From contig NZ_LR732817.1 in the NCBI RefSeq assembly GCF_902506195.1, forward strand, positions 186,001-250,000: a stretch of 64,000 bases of DNA, given 5' to 3'. Source of the stretch: Citricoccus sp. K5. Lineage in GTDB: Bacteria; Actinomycetota; Actinomycetes; Actinomycetales; Micrococcaceae. Both the position numbers and the translations under genes were made by a program. Below are positions 45,230-53,880 of this stretch, piece by piece. Numbering within the stretch: the first letter of the stretch is position 1; each line of letters begins with the position of its first letter. The notes beneath the pieces are model-generated. The model ran no database searches and was not told the DNA's origin. It saw nothing but the letters and a program-made list of their open reading frames with translations.

Positions 45230-46312
45230 TCAGTCGATCCGGGCGGAGACGTTCCAGATGTCGATGGTGGACACCTCACCGGGCTGCTTGCCGGTGATCG
45301 CATCGATGCGCGCCAGCTCCTCGTCCGTGAACGCCGTGTTGGCCAGGGCGCCCAGGTTCTCGTCAAGCTGGCCCGTCGAGGAGGCGCCCAGCAGCACCGA
45401 GGTCACGCCGCCCTCGCGCAGCAGCCACGAGATCGCGAGCTGGGCCAGGGACTGCCCGCGCTCGCCGGCCAGCTCGTTCAGCGCCCGGGCCGTCGCGAGG
45501 TTCTCCTCCGTCAGGTGACCACTCAGGGAGGTGCGGCCGCCGGAGGGGACGGCGCCGTCGCCCCGCAGGTACTTGTCCGTCAGCAGGCCCTGGGCCAGCG
45601 GAGTGAAGGCGATGGACCCCATGCCCTGCTCCTGCAGGGTCTGCAGGAGGCCGTCCTCCACCCAGCGGTTGAGCAGGGAGTAGGCGGGCTGGTGGATCAC
45701 CAGCGGGGTGCCCAGCTCCCGGGCGATGCGCTGGGCCTCGACCGTGCGCTCGGGGGAGTAGGAGGACAGGCCCACGTAGAGCGCCTTGCCCTGGGTGACC
45801 AGGGTGTGCAGGGCGCCGATGGTCTCCTCCAGGGGCGTGTCCGCGTCCGCGCGGTGGGAGTAGAACAGGTCCACGTAGTCCAGGCCCATCCGCTGCAGGG
45901 AGGCGTCCGCGGAGGCCAGGATGTACTTGCGGGAGCCCAGGTTGCCGTACGGCCCGGGCCACATGTTCCAGCCCGCCTTCGAGGAGATGATCAGCTCGTC
46001 CCGGTAGCGGCCCAGGTCCTTGGCCAGGACCCGGCCGAAGTTCTCCTCGGCGGATCCGGCGGGCGGCCCGTAGTTGTTGGCCAGGTCGAAGTGCGTGATG
46101 CCGCGGTCGAAGGCATGGGTCAGGATCTCCCGCTGGGTGGAGAAGGGACGGTTGTCCCCGAAGTTCCACCACAGTCCCAGGCTGATCGGCGGCAGCGCGA
46201 GGCCCGTGGCGCCGACCCGGCGGTAGCCGGTGGACTCATAGCGGTCCGCCGCCGCCACGTAGGGGGCGTGGTGTTCGGGCGTGGGCACGGGGCGGATCTC
46301 ACCGGTGTTCAT
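45230..46312 (-). CDS. Aldo/keto reductase
   Basis: 360 aa TIM-barrel NADPH-dependent reductase. The tetrad is visible as Asp and Tyr in HFDLANNYGPP, Lys in IISSKAGW and His in LFYSHRAD. The sequence belongs to the YghZ/Kv-beta-like AKR14 branch by its GSAEENFGRVL and YILASADASLQRMGLDYVDL segments. Members reduce methylglyoxal and other aldehydes. GGAGGA precedes the ATG at 46312. It is convergent with the sulfur operon, five bases apart, with no separate terminator seen. Confidence 0.9.
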   Translation of the reverse strand: MNTGEIRPVPTPEHHAPYVAAADRYESTGYRRVGATGLALPPISLGLWWNFGDNRPFSTQREILTHAFDRGITHFDLANNYGPPAGSAEENFGRVLAKDLGRYRDELIISSKAGWNMWPGPYGNLGSRKYILASADASLQRMGLDYVDLFYSHRADADTPLEETIGALHTLVTQGKALYVGLSSYSPERTVEAQRIARELGTPLVIHQPAYSLLNRWVEDGLLQTLQEQGMGSIAFTPLAQGLLTDKYLRGDGAVPSGGRTSLSGHLTEENLATARALNELAGERGQSLAQLAISWLLREGGVTSVLLGASSTGQLDENLGALANTAFTDEELARIDAITGKQPGEVSTIDIWNVSARID

Positions 46313-46383
46313 GCAGTTCCTCCAAGACGTTGGTCGGTCCTCTACCGTGGAGCACTGTACGCCCCGGATGGCAGGCTGGGGAC

Positions 46384-47283
46384 ATGAGCGAAACACAGGG
46401 CCATCCGGCCGTCATCGGTGAACCCTCTGCCCGGTTCGAGCGGGACGGTCCGGGCTGCTGGGCCATCGTGGAGGTGGCCGTCCCCGGAACCGCCGAGGAG
46501 GTCTGGGAGTCCGTCGCCACCGGCCCCGGCTACCGCCGCTGGTTCGTCGAGGCGGAGCTGGAGCCCCGCTTGGGCGGCGCCCTGGTCACCCACCATGGCG
46601 ACTTCGGCGACTCCGAGGGCACCATCACCGCCTGGGATCCGCCCCACCGCTACGCGTACGTGGAACCCGACTGGATGGGCGAGGGCACCCCGGTCCCGGA
46701 CTGGGCCACCGAGGTCACCCTTCAACCCGTGCCCGACGACGGCCCGCCGGCCACCCTCGTCCGGCTCACCAGTGGCGTGGCCACCGAGGCGGACACCTGG
46801 GGCGAGGACATCGAGGGCACGCTGCCCGGCTGGCGGTCCGCGCTGCGGCTGCTCGCCGAGTTCCACGCCCATTTCGCCGGGCGGGAGACCGCCCAGGCCC
46901 TGGTGATGCGCGAGGTCCCGGCGGGGCACCGGCTGACGGTGCTGCTGGGACTGGACCGGGCCGTCGTCGGGAAGCAGGCCACCGCCCGCGCCGAGGCCGG
47001 CGGCCGGCACCTCGCGGTGACCGGCACGGTGATCGAGGCGAGCAGCGGCCCGGACGGGGAGGGGCCGAGCCAGCAGGACTCGGTGGTGCTGCGGGCGACC
47101 GACGGGTCCGGCGGGATCACACCGGGCGTCTACGAGTTCGGCACCATGCAGTATGGCGAGACCCGGATGTCCGTGGTGCGCGCTTACCTCCACGTCCCCG
47201 CCGGTGCGGGCCCGGATGCCGCGGCGGCGGCCCGGGCCGTAGAGCACGACTGGGCCGCCGCCCTCGACGCGCTCCTGGCGTGA
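46384..47283 (+). CDS. SRPBCC-domain protein (AHSA1/START-like)
   Basis: 299 aa. The first 140 residues form an SRPBCC fold (VEVAVPGTAEEVWESVATGPGYRRWF and FGDSEGTITAWDPPHRYAYV). The second half resembles another, degenerate copy of unknown role. The family binds hydrophobic ligands or acts on chaperones. There is no good ribosome site before ATG 46384, so a leaderless start is possible. It stands alone between the reductase and Tgt. Confidence 0.8.
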   Translation: MSETQGHPAVIGEPSARFERDGPGCWAIVEVAVPGTAEEVWESVATGPGYRRWFVEAELEPRLGGALVTHHGDFGDSEGTITAWDPPHRYAYVEPDWMGEGTPVPDWATEVTLQPVPDDGPPATLVRLTSGVATEADTWGEDIEGTLPGWRSALRLLAEFHAHFAGRETAQALVMREVPAGHRLTVLLGLDRAVVGKQATARAEAGGRHLAVTGTVIEASSGPDGEGPSQQDSVVLRATDGSGGITPGVYEFGTMQYGETRMSVVRAYLHVPAGAGPDAAAAARAVEHDWAAALDALLA

Positions 47284-47290
47284 GCGCCGG

Positions 47291-48634
47291 TCAGGCCTTC
47301 GGCGCGTAGTAGCGGCCCAGCACCTCGTCTTTGAGTTCGTAGAACGTGCCATCGCCGATCGAGACGCGGATCCGGTCCACCAGGCGCACGGTGAAGCGCT
47401 CGTTGTGGACGGAGATCAACGTGTGCGCAACCATCTCCTTGGCCTTGATGAGGTGGTGGATGTACGCCCGCGTGTAGTGGGCGCAGGTGTAGCAGTCACA
47501 GCCCTCCTCCAGCGGGGAGAAATCGCGTTTGTACCGGGCCCCGGGCAGGTTGAAGCGGCCTTCGGAGGTGTAGAAGGCGCCGGTGCGGGCTACACGGGTG
47601 GGGGAGACGCAGTCGAAGGTGTCCGCTCCGTTCTCCACCGAGGTGAACAGGTCGTCCGGTTCGGAGATGCCCAAGAGGTGGCGTGGCTTGTCCTCCGGCA
47701 GTTCCTCGGCGCACCAACTGACGATCTTGCCCAGGTTCGCCTTCTCCAGTGCCCCGCCGATCCCGTAGCCGTCGAAACCGTGCTCGAGGGCCTGACTGTC
47801 ACCGTGGCCGCCACTGCCGTCGGCGAACCCGGTGCGCATGGCGGCCAGGTCACCGCACGCCTTGCGCCGCAGGTCCTCGTACTGTGCCCCCTGGATGACC
47901 CCGAACAGGGCCTGGTAGGGCCTGGCCGTGCGCTCGCCGGTGAGGCGGGCGTGCTCGTCGAGGCAGCGCTGGGCCCAGCGGCGGGTCCGCTCGAGGGCCT
48001 CCTCCTGGTAGCCGCGGGAGTTGTGCAGGGTGGTGAGCTCGTCGAAGGCGAACATGATGTCCGCGCCGAGCTGGTGCTGGATACCCACGGAGACCTCCGG
48101 GGTGAACCGGTGCTGGTCCCCGTTGAGGTGGGACTTGAACCAGACTCCGTCCTCGTCCACATTGGCCAGGCGCTCCTTGCCCGGTGCCACGGCGTCGTCC
48201 GCGCCCTGGCCGGAGGGGGCCTTGGGGCCGGCCATGTCGATGACCTTCTTGAACCCCGAGCCCAGGCTCATCACCTGGAAGCCGCCTGAATCGGTGAACG
48301 TCGGTCCGTGCCAGTTCATGAACTGCCCCAGGCCGCCGGCCTCGTCCAGCAGATCCGCTCCCGGCTGCAGGTACAGGTGGTAGGCGTTGGCCAGCAGGGC
48401 CTGCGCGCCGAGCTCCGCCATGGCCTCGGGGAGCACGGCCTTGACGGTGGCCTGCGTGGCCACCGGGATGAACGCCGGCGTCTGGATGGTCCCGTGCGGG
48501 GTGGTGATGGTTCCGGTGCGGCCCGGACGCGGCTGCCCGTCCGGTCCGGTCAGGCGGGAGTCGACGGCGAAGGAGAAGTCCCGCGGGGTGGCCGGGGCGT
48601 GCGCTGGGTTACGGGGGGACGTCTGATGGGTCAC
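47291..48634 (-). CDS. tgt: tRNA-guanine(34) transglycosylase (queuine tRNA-ribosyltransferase)
   Basis: 447 aa. It exchanges guanine-34 for a 7-deazaguanine in GUN-anticodon tRNAs. It has the substrate pocket TDSGGFQVMSLG with the catalytic Asp, the second Asp region FAFDELTT, and the zinc site CDCYTC followed by a His after 20-odd residues. It is longer than most bacterial Tgt proteins because of an extended N-terminus and an insert near AVAPGKERL. GTG start at 48634 (GTGACCCATCAG) chosen; the frame stays open upstream without a plausible start. It partners functionally with the YhhQ transporter at 32527. Confidence 0.95.
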   Translation of the reverse strand: MTHQTSPRNPAHAPATPRDFSFAVDSRLTGPDGQPRPGRTGTITTPHGTIQTPAFIPVATQATVKAVLPEAMAELGAQALLANAYHLYLQPGADLLDEAGGLGQFMNWHGPTFTDSGGFQVMSLGSGFKKVIDMAGPKAPSGQGADDAVAPGKERLANVDEDGVWFKSHLNGDQHRFTPEVSVGIQHQLGADIMFAFDELTTLHNSRGYQEEALERTRRWAQRCLDEHARLTGERTARPYQALFGVIQGAQYEDLRRKACGDLAAMRTGFADGSGGHGDSQALEHGFDGYGIGGALEKANLGKIVSWCAEELPEDKPRHLLGISEPDDLFTSVENGADTFDCVSPTRVARTGAFYTSEGRFNLPGARYKRDFSPLEEGCDCYTCAHYTRAYIHHLIKAKEMVAHTLISVHNERFTVRLVDRIRVSIGDGTFYELKDEVLGRYYAPKA

Positions 48635-48710
48635 GGTGGGCGGGGTTCCTTCGCTCGGGGGTCTGCCATCAATGGTATGTATCAGGGGGGAGAAGCATGA
48701 CCACAGGAGA

Positions 48711-49871
48711 ATGAGGCGGACGGTGGCGGACAGCACGGAGGAGGCCGGGGGCCGGACGAGGTCTCGGCTCGCGGACATCAACCCGATCCCCTCGTTGTTC
48801 ACCATGGCACCGGCCGACCGGGACCACGAGGTGGCGGTCCGCTGCGGGATCACGGTGCTGGTCCCGCTGCTGACACTGCTGTTGATCGACCGGATCGACC
48901 TGGCCGTCTTCGCCTCCTTCGGCGCCTTCACCGGGATCTACGGGCGGAACCTGGCGCACGGCGCCCGGTTGCAGATGCAGTCCCGGGCCGGCGCCCTCAT
49001 GGCCGTGGTGCTACTGCTGGCCACCCTGGCCGGGCGCAACGGCCTGTCCGGTTCCGAGCAGCCCTGGGCCCTGGTGGGGCTGACCACCCTCGTGGCCGGG
49101 GCCTGTGCCGTGGCGGCCGCCTACTGGAACCTGCGCCCGTCCGGGTCCCTGTTCCACATCTTCGCTTTCGCGGCAGTGTCCTCCGTGCCGTTCCAGCCGC
49201 CCCTGGGCGAGGCGATGCTGACGGCGGTGCTGACCATCGCGTTCGCGCTGCTGGTCGGGATCTCCTCCCGGGTACTGCCCCGGAACCGGCACCGCATCGA
49301 ACGGCCCGCCGGCCAGCCGATCACCGGTCGGCACCGGCTGGTCTGGTCCGAGGCGGCCTGGTACGTGGTGGCCGCCGGGGTCGCCGGTTCGCTGGCGACG
49401 GCACTGGGTCCGGTGCTGGGCATCGATCACAACTACTGGGCCATGGTCGCCGCCGTGGTCCCGCTCGTCGGCCACTCCACGCGCTACCGCGTGAACCGCG
49501 GCCTGCAGCGCATCCTGGGCACGTTCGTGGGCCTGCTGGTCCTCGCCGGGGTGCTGTGGATCCACCCGCCGCTGTGGGCCATCGTGCTGATCATCGCCCT
49601 GCTGCAGTGCACCGCCGAGCTCTACATCGCCCGCCAATACGTACTGGCGCAGATCGCCGTCACCCCACTGGCCCTGCTCTCCACCGTCCTGGCCATGAGC
49701 GCCTCCACCGCCGCTGTGGACACCACCGGGCTGATCTACGACCGCTTCGTCGAGACCGTGATCGGCGCCGTCGTGGGCATGGCCTGCGTCATGACGCCCT
49801 GGGCCTGGCGCAAATGGGTGCTGCGCCTGGAGAACCCCTCGAAGGCCACCCCCGCCGGCGGCGGGAGTTGA
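48711..49871 (+). CDS. FUSC-family membrane protein
   Basis: 386 aa with two blocks of membrane helices, each preceded by a similar segment: ASFGAFTGIYGRNLAHGARLQMQ in the first and AAVVPLVGHSTRYRVNRGLQR with ILGTFVGLLVLAGVL in the second. The latter is the FUSC signature found in aromatic-acid exporters. It may export toxic organic acids (family inference). ATG 48711 is taken; GTG 48723 is an alternative. Divergent from tgt. Confidence 0.85.
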   Translation: MRRTVADSTEEAGGRTRSRLADINPIPSLFTMAPADRDHEVAVRCGITVLVPLLTLLLIDRIDLAVFASFGAFTGIYGRNLAHGARLQMQSRAGALMAVVLLLATLAGRNGLSGSEQPWALVGLTTLVAGACAVAAAYWNLRPSGSLFHIFAFAAVSSVPFQPPLGEAMLTAVLTIAFALLVGISSRVLPRNRHRIERPAGQPITGRHRLVWSEAAWYVVAAGVAGSLATALGPVLGIDHNYWAMVAAVVPLVGHSTRYRVNRGLQRILGTFVGLLVLAGVLWIHPPLWAIVLIIALLQCTAELYIARQYVLAQIAVTPLALLSTVLAMSASTAAVDTTGLIYDRFVETVIGAVVGMACVMTPWAWRKWVLRLENPSKATPAGGGS

Positions 49872-49932
49872 GCGAGCGGGACAACGGCAGTAGCTTGACC
49901 TGTACCAACCGGTAACGAGAGCGAGACCTGAC

Positions 49933-50421
49933 ATGGAACGCAGAAACGACAACCCTCAGGACGGGCAGCCTCCCGTGACCGGACCCGGCGCCGTGGAACC
50001 GGCGCATCGAGGAGAGACCGAGCTGGAGTACGAGGTCGAGGCCGATCCGGTCGGGTCACCGGGGCCGAACCGTGAGCTGGACACCGTCCCAGAAGGCACC
50101 TCCCCGTCCCGTGTGGAGACGGATCCCTCCCTGGACCAGCCGGCCCGCACGGGCCTCAGCGGCGGGACCTGGATCGCGCTGATCCTCGGTGCCGTGGTGC
50201 TCGTGATGCTGTTGATCTTCATCCTGCAGAACAACGTGGAGGCGGACTTCGCCTACTTCGGCTGGACCTTCAGCCTGCCCCTGGGTATCGCGATGCTGTT
50301 CGCGGCGATCGCGGGCGTGCTCGTGATGGGGCTCTTCGGCTCCGTGCGGCTCGTCAAGCTCGGCCACCGGGTGCGCAAGCTGGAGAAGGAGCGTAAGGCC
50401 ATCAAGGCCCAGCTCCGGTAA
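49933..50421 (+). CDS. LapA-domain membrane protein
   Basis: 162 aa. An acidic, disordered N-terminal 75 residues is followed by two membrane helices (WIALILGAVVLVMLLIFILQN and LGIAMLFAAIAGVLVMGLFGS) and a basic coiled tail (KLEKERKAIKAQLR). This is the DUF1049/LapA layout. The ILQNN after the first helix is typical. Function is unclear in actinobacteria. GAGCGAGAC precedes ATG 49933. Confidence 0.88.
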   Translation: MERRNDNPQDGQPPVTGPGAVEPAHRGETELEYEVEADPVGSPGPNRELDTVPEGTSPSRVETDPSLDQPARTGLSGGTWIALILGAVVLVMLLIFILQNNVEADFAYFGWTFSLPLGIAMLFAAIAGVLVMGLFGSVRLVKLGHRVRKLEKERKAIKAQLR

Positions 50422-50454
50422 AAGCCCGGGCCGTCCGTCCCGCGGAGCCGGCCC

Positions 50455-51375
50455 TCAGTCTTCGCCGGACTCAGCGAGCCGGTCGGCCAGGGCGCGCAAC
50501 GCCGCGACCTCACGGCGCACGCGCCGGTCCAGCTCCTCTTCCGTGAAGGTCTCCGAGCCACCGCGGGCGCGCAGGTACATCAGCGTGGCCAGACGGGACT
50601 CGCGCCACCCGCGTTCGCCGATCGGATCGCCGTTGGCCTCAGCGCGGAGCACCTCCCGGTCATACAGGTTCGGCTCGTTCATCTGCCGCTGGCGGATCTC
50701 GGCGGCCCGCTGGGCACGGATCGGATCCCCTTCGTCCTGGTCCGGCTCGGCCAGGCGGGCACCGGCCGCCCGGCCCTCCGCCTCCTCTCCGCGGTGGAAG
50801 TGGATGTTGGCGGCCAGGGCCAGGGAGGACTCGATGGACTTCCACCGCCCCATCGCCCCGTCATAGGGCAACTGGGTCAGCAGGGTCGTCAGCCGCAGGG
50901 CGCCGTCGGAGTCGTCCAGGTCGATGAACAGGTGCCGGGCCAGCGTGTCGATGTCCTCGAGCTGAGCGCCCGAGCGCAGGTTGATGCCCCGGGACAGCTT
51001 CGAGGCCACGGCCAGCACGTGCTGGTTGTCCGGGTGCAGCTGGGCGACCTCCACGACCGTGGCCTCCGGGCTGCCTTCCTCCACGGGGGAGAGGTCCGTG
51101 CTGACGTCCAGGGCCGGTGCAGGACGGTGCGTGCGCACGCGGATCGTGGAGCCGTAGGCGATTCGCACCTCGCGGCCGTCGGACAGTGTGGCGACCACGA
51201 GCGCCGGGGTGCCGAAATCGTCACGGGTCGTGCGGATCTGGGCCACCGGGGTCGACGGCTCACCCTGCCGGGTCAGGAACCGGTCGCCCGGACCGACCTG
51301 CTGGGCCTTGACGGAGCGCAGGTAGTCTCCTGCGGCGTCGTGCGTTCCGGTGTTCTGAGGGTTCGGGGAGGTCAT
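50455..51375 (-). CDS. Hypothetical protein (DUF6707-like)
   Basis: 306 aa soluble protein. The first 100 residues are beta-rich (VGPGDRFLTRQGEP; VVATLSDGREVRIAYGSTIRV). A helical middle (LSRGINLRSGAQLEDIDTLARHLF) and a charged coiled C-terminus (RRVRREVAALRALADRLAE) follow. I do not know a function; the DUF assignment is tentative. It starts 3 bases after the NUDIX-like gene, so they are one operon. Confidence 0.75.
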   Translation of the reverse strand: MTSPNPQNTGTHDAAGDYLRSVKAQQVGPGDRFLTRQGEPSTPVAQIRTTRDDFGTPALVVATLSDGREVRIAYGSTIRVRTHRPAPALDVSTDLSPVEEGSPEATVVEVAQLHPDNQHVLAVASKLSRGINLRSGAQLEDIDTLARHLFIDLDDSDGALRLTTLLTQLPYDGAMGRWKSIESSLALAANIHFHRGEEAEGRAAGARLAEPDQDEGDPIRAQRAAEIRQRQMNEPNLYDREVLRAEANGDPIGERGWRESRLATLMYLRARGGSETFTEEELDRRVRREVAALRALADRLAESGED

Positions 51376-51378
51376 GGC

Positions 51379-51918
51379 TCAGCGCCCCCAGCCCACGTGG
51401 GCGAGCGCCTGGCGCACCAGGTTCCCGCGGCCACCGATGAACTCGGACTGGATCGCCTCGCTGACCGCCTCCTCCGGGGTCAGCCAGGACAGCTCAAGGG
51501 CATCGCCGCGAGGCTGGCACTCACCCGTCACGGGGACCAGGTACGCCAGCGCCACGGCGTGCTGGCGATCGTCCGTCAGCCCGGTCTCAGAAGGGCTCGG
51601 GAAGTACTCGGCCACCGTGAACGGGGTGATGGACGGCGGCAGCTGCGGCAGCGCGAGCGGGCCGAGGTCCTTCTCCAGATGACGCATCAGGGCGGCACGC
51701 ACGGTCTCCCGGTACTGCACGCGGCCGGAGACCAGGGTACGGCGCAAGTGACCGTCACCGTCGGCCAGGTACAGCAGCCCGATCTCCGACACGTATCCGA
51801 GGGGGTCCAGGCGGACCGGAAGGGCCTCCACGTAGACCATGGGCAGGCGGCGGCGGGCCTCGTACAGTTCCTCTTCCGACAGCCACCCGGGATTCGGGTC
51901 GGGGGTGCGAACGCTCAT
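51379..51918 (-). CDS. NUDIX-type protein (DUF4916-like)
   Basis: 179 aa with WLSEEELYEARRRLPMVYVEALPVR at the N-terminus and a NUDIX-like body (GLLYLADGDGHLRRTLVSGRVQYRETVRAALMRHLEKDLG). The latter recalls a NUDIX box, but several catalytic acidic positions are altered. Nucleotide-sugar or diphosphate hydrolase activity is therefore uncertain. Upstream gene of a two-gene operon. Confidence 0.8.
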   Translation of the reverse strand: MSVRTPDPNPGWLSEEELYEARRRLPMVYVEALPVRLDPLGYVSEIGLLYLADGDGHLRRTLVSGRVQYRETVRAALMRHLEKDLGPLALPQLPPSITPFTVAEYFPSPSETGLTDDRQHAVALAYLVPVTGECQPRGDALELSWLTPEEAVSEAIQSEFIGGRGNLVRQALAHVGWGR

Positions 51919-52141
51919 GCCCTCAGTTCTACCCGAGTCCGGTGCACCGGTCACGCCGACGGACCGTGGACCGCCCGACACAGGGGAACGATCGTCCCGT
52001 CGGGCATGGGGAGTTCTCCCCAAGCCCGCAGGTGGCGGCGAGGGATGGGAAGCCCATAGTGTTCCTGCTGACCCAGGTGAGATCGTCTCCCGGGGCCTGG
52101 AGCGGGGGCTGCGCCCCGGACATCGGAACGGTGAGGACAAC

Positions 52142-52483
52142 GTGGCCATACCGGATTGGACGGTGTACGAGGGGACAGCGCAGACCGTGGTGGACAACAC
52201 GCTGGAGCAGGCCAATGAGTTCGACAGCCTGGAGACCACCGCGGGCAACGCCTTCGAGGCGGCGATCGGCACCTGCAAGTCGGCCCTGATCACCGGAGCC
52301 CTGCAGTCCACTCATGACGAGTACATCGGCAAGCTCATCACGCTGGCCAAGTGGCGCGGCCTGAATGTCGGCAACGAGGGCCAGAAGATCATCAACGCCT
52401 GGGTGAACGGCTCGGAGACCATGGCCGAGGACGCCCGCTACGCGATGGATGACGTCGTGACCAGTGACGAGGAGGCCAACTGA
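52142..52483 (+). CDS. Small helical WXG-like protein
   Basis: 113 aa, predicted all-helical, no signal peptide. It has a WRG turn at residues 71-73 between two helical stretches and a short acidic end (TSDEEAN). Size, helix-turn-helix character and position next to a longer helical protein fit the WXG100/ESAT-6-like partners of type VII secretion, although the turn is later than in classic WXG100 proteins. GTG 52142 has GAGGA four bases upstream. One base overlap with the next gene. Confidence 0.7.
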   Translation: MAIPDWTVYEGTAQTVVDNTLEQANEFDSLETTAGNAFEAAIGTCKSALITGALQSTHDEYIGKLITLAKWRGLNVGNEGQKIINAWVNGSETMAEDARYAMDDVVTSDEEAN

Positions 52484-53379
52484 TGGCGGTTGACCTCTCC
52501 GGGCTGCCGGAACTCCCGGATACCTCCGCGCTGCGTTCCGACGCCACCCAGATCAAGACGGTGGGCAACGACGTGGACCAGAACTGCATCGACACCCGCA
52601 ATGCCTGGACCCCGGTCGACGCCGCCATCATCAGCCCCACCGGCCAGGAACAGATGGTCAATGCCCTCGAGGTGATGTTGGATTACGGCGACGGGGTCAG
52701 CCTGTCCACGCAGGCCATCGAGCAGGCGCTCTCGGACTACTGCGACGGGATCGATGCACTCAAGTCGCGTTACGACGCGGCGGTCGGCCAGGCCCAGATG
52801 TGTTGGGCTGAATCCACCCCGGAGGACCCCAATTACCGGGAGAACAAGGAACAGGCTGCACAGACCGAGGTCAACGCCGTGGCGGACTTGCTGCTGGAGC
52901 TGGAGCAGACCTGCGCCGATTCCATCAAGGCCGCCAACCCCTCCGCTCCTGGGACCGGTGCCGCCGGCCACCCCGCCACGGGGGCCGCAAGTTCCAGCGT
53001 CCAGGACGTGCTGGAACGGCTGCGCGTGGACCAGTACTCCTTCGAGATCCTTGACAGCGTCACCATCGAGACCAGGGTCTCGGCCTTCCATCTGGAGATC
53101 CAGATGGCAGACGGCATCGAGAACCCGGACATGACCGAGTCCGAGCGGCGGGGCAGTGCTATCGAGTCTGCGGCCTGGGGTGCTGGTGGTGCAGCCGCTG
53201 GGGGCGCGGTCGGAGCATTCCTGGGCAGCTTCATTCCGATCCCCGTTGTGGGCACGGTCGTCGGTGGTGTGGTCGGGGGCTTCGTCGGTGAGCTCGCAGG
53301 CAACACCATTGACAACATGCGTGACGGTGATGGCTTCGGCGACGCCATCGGCGACGCATGGAATAGTCTGTGGGGCTGA
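52483..53379 (+). CDS. Putative type VII-secreted effector with C-terminal glycine zipper
   Basis: 298 aa. Residues 1-150 are helical with the pattern of an LXG/WXG-type targeting domain. A Gly/Ala/Ser linker at about 155-175 follows. The C-terminus (about 225-285) is a glycine-zipper hairpin: GAGGAAAGGAVGAFLGS, then FIPIPVVGTVVGGVVGG, then a charged tail. Such hairpins insert into membranes in bacteriocins and some secreted toxins. No signal peptide, as expected for type VII export. The family is not recognised. Flanking membrane proteins could give immunity (inference). Confidence 0.72.
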   Translation: MAVDLSGLPELPDTSALRSDATQIKTVGNDVDQNCIDTRNAWTPVDAAIISPTGQEQMVNALEVMLDYGDGVSLSTQAIEQALSDYCDGIDALKSRYDAAVGQAQMCWAESTPEDPNYRENKEQAAQTEVNAVADLLLELEQTCADSIKAANPSAPGTGAAGHPATGAASSSVQDVLERLRVDQYSFEILDSVTIETRVSAFHLEIQMADGIENPDMTESERRGSAIESAAWGAGGAAAGGAVGAFLGSFIPIPVVGTVVGGVVGGFVGELAGNTIDNMRDGDGFGDAIGDAWNSLWG

Positions 53380-53438
53380 GCGACCTCCTTGGTGCGGTGG
53401 CCAAGGCTGAAATGTATGAGCTCTGAAGGACGGTGGTT

Positions 53439-53879
53439 ATGGACGTGGAAGCCGCGGCTGTCGGGGCCTTGCTGATTGCCGTGGGGGCTGTGCTGATCGG
53501 CATCTCCGTGGTCTCATACCGGGGCAGTTATCTGAAGTGGGTGCTGTTCCGTCCGGTCGGGGCGCCTTTCGGCCCCCATTGGGCTCTGCTGCCCATGGCT
53601 GTGCTTGGCTCGGCGGTCATCTACAGCGGAGTGCACGTCTGGTACACGCTGTCCTTGGCCAATCCGGAGTCCCGACCGCCTCTCCCAGAGAGAGTGTGGC
53701 TGACGGTGGTTGCCGTGGCGTTCGTGGCCACATTCGTTCTCAGTCACTGGCAACCGGATGCTCTGAAACCGGGTTGGTACCGCGAGTGGGAGAACCGGGG
53801 GCGGCCCGAAGCGGAGATCCGTGAGGTCATGAGGGCTCGGAAGGCTCAGAAGAAGCGTCGTCGAAACGAAAAGGGTTGA
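53439..53879 (+). CDS. Small membrane protein, immunity-like, copy 1
   Basis: 146 aa with about four membrane helices (8-27, 45-65, 83-103 and a short one before the tail). The C-terminal signature [13 protein letters not shown] is followed by a very basic end ([14 protein letters not shown]). It is homologous to the protein at 55312 (LKPAWYRDWEDGG). ATG 53439 is preferred over GTG 53433 because AAGGA lies 8 bases before it. It follows the glycine-zipper gene by 59 bases. Confidence 0.75.
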   Translation: MDVEAAAVGALLIAVGAVLIGISVVSYRGSYLKWVLFRPVGAPFGPHWALLPMAVLGSAVIYSGVHVWYTLSLANPESRPPLPERVWLTVVAVAFVATFVLSHWQPDALKPGWYREWENRGRPEAEIREVMRARKAQKKRRRNEKG

Positions 53880-53880
53880 T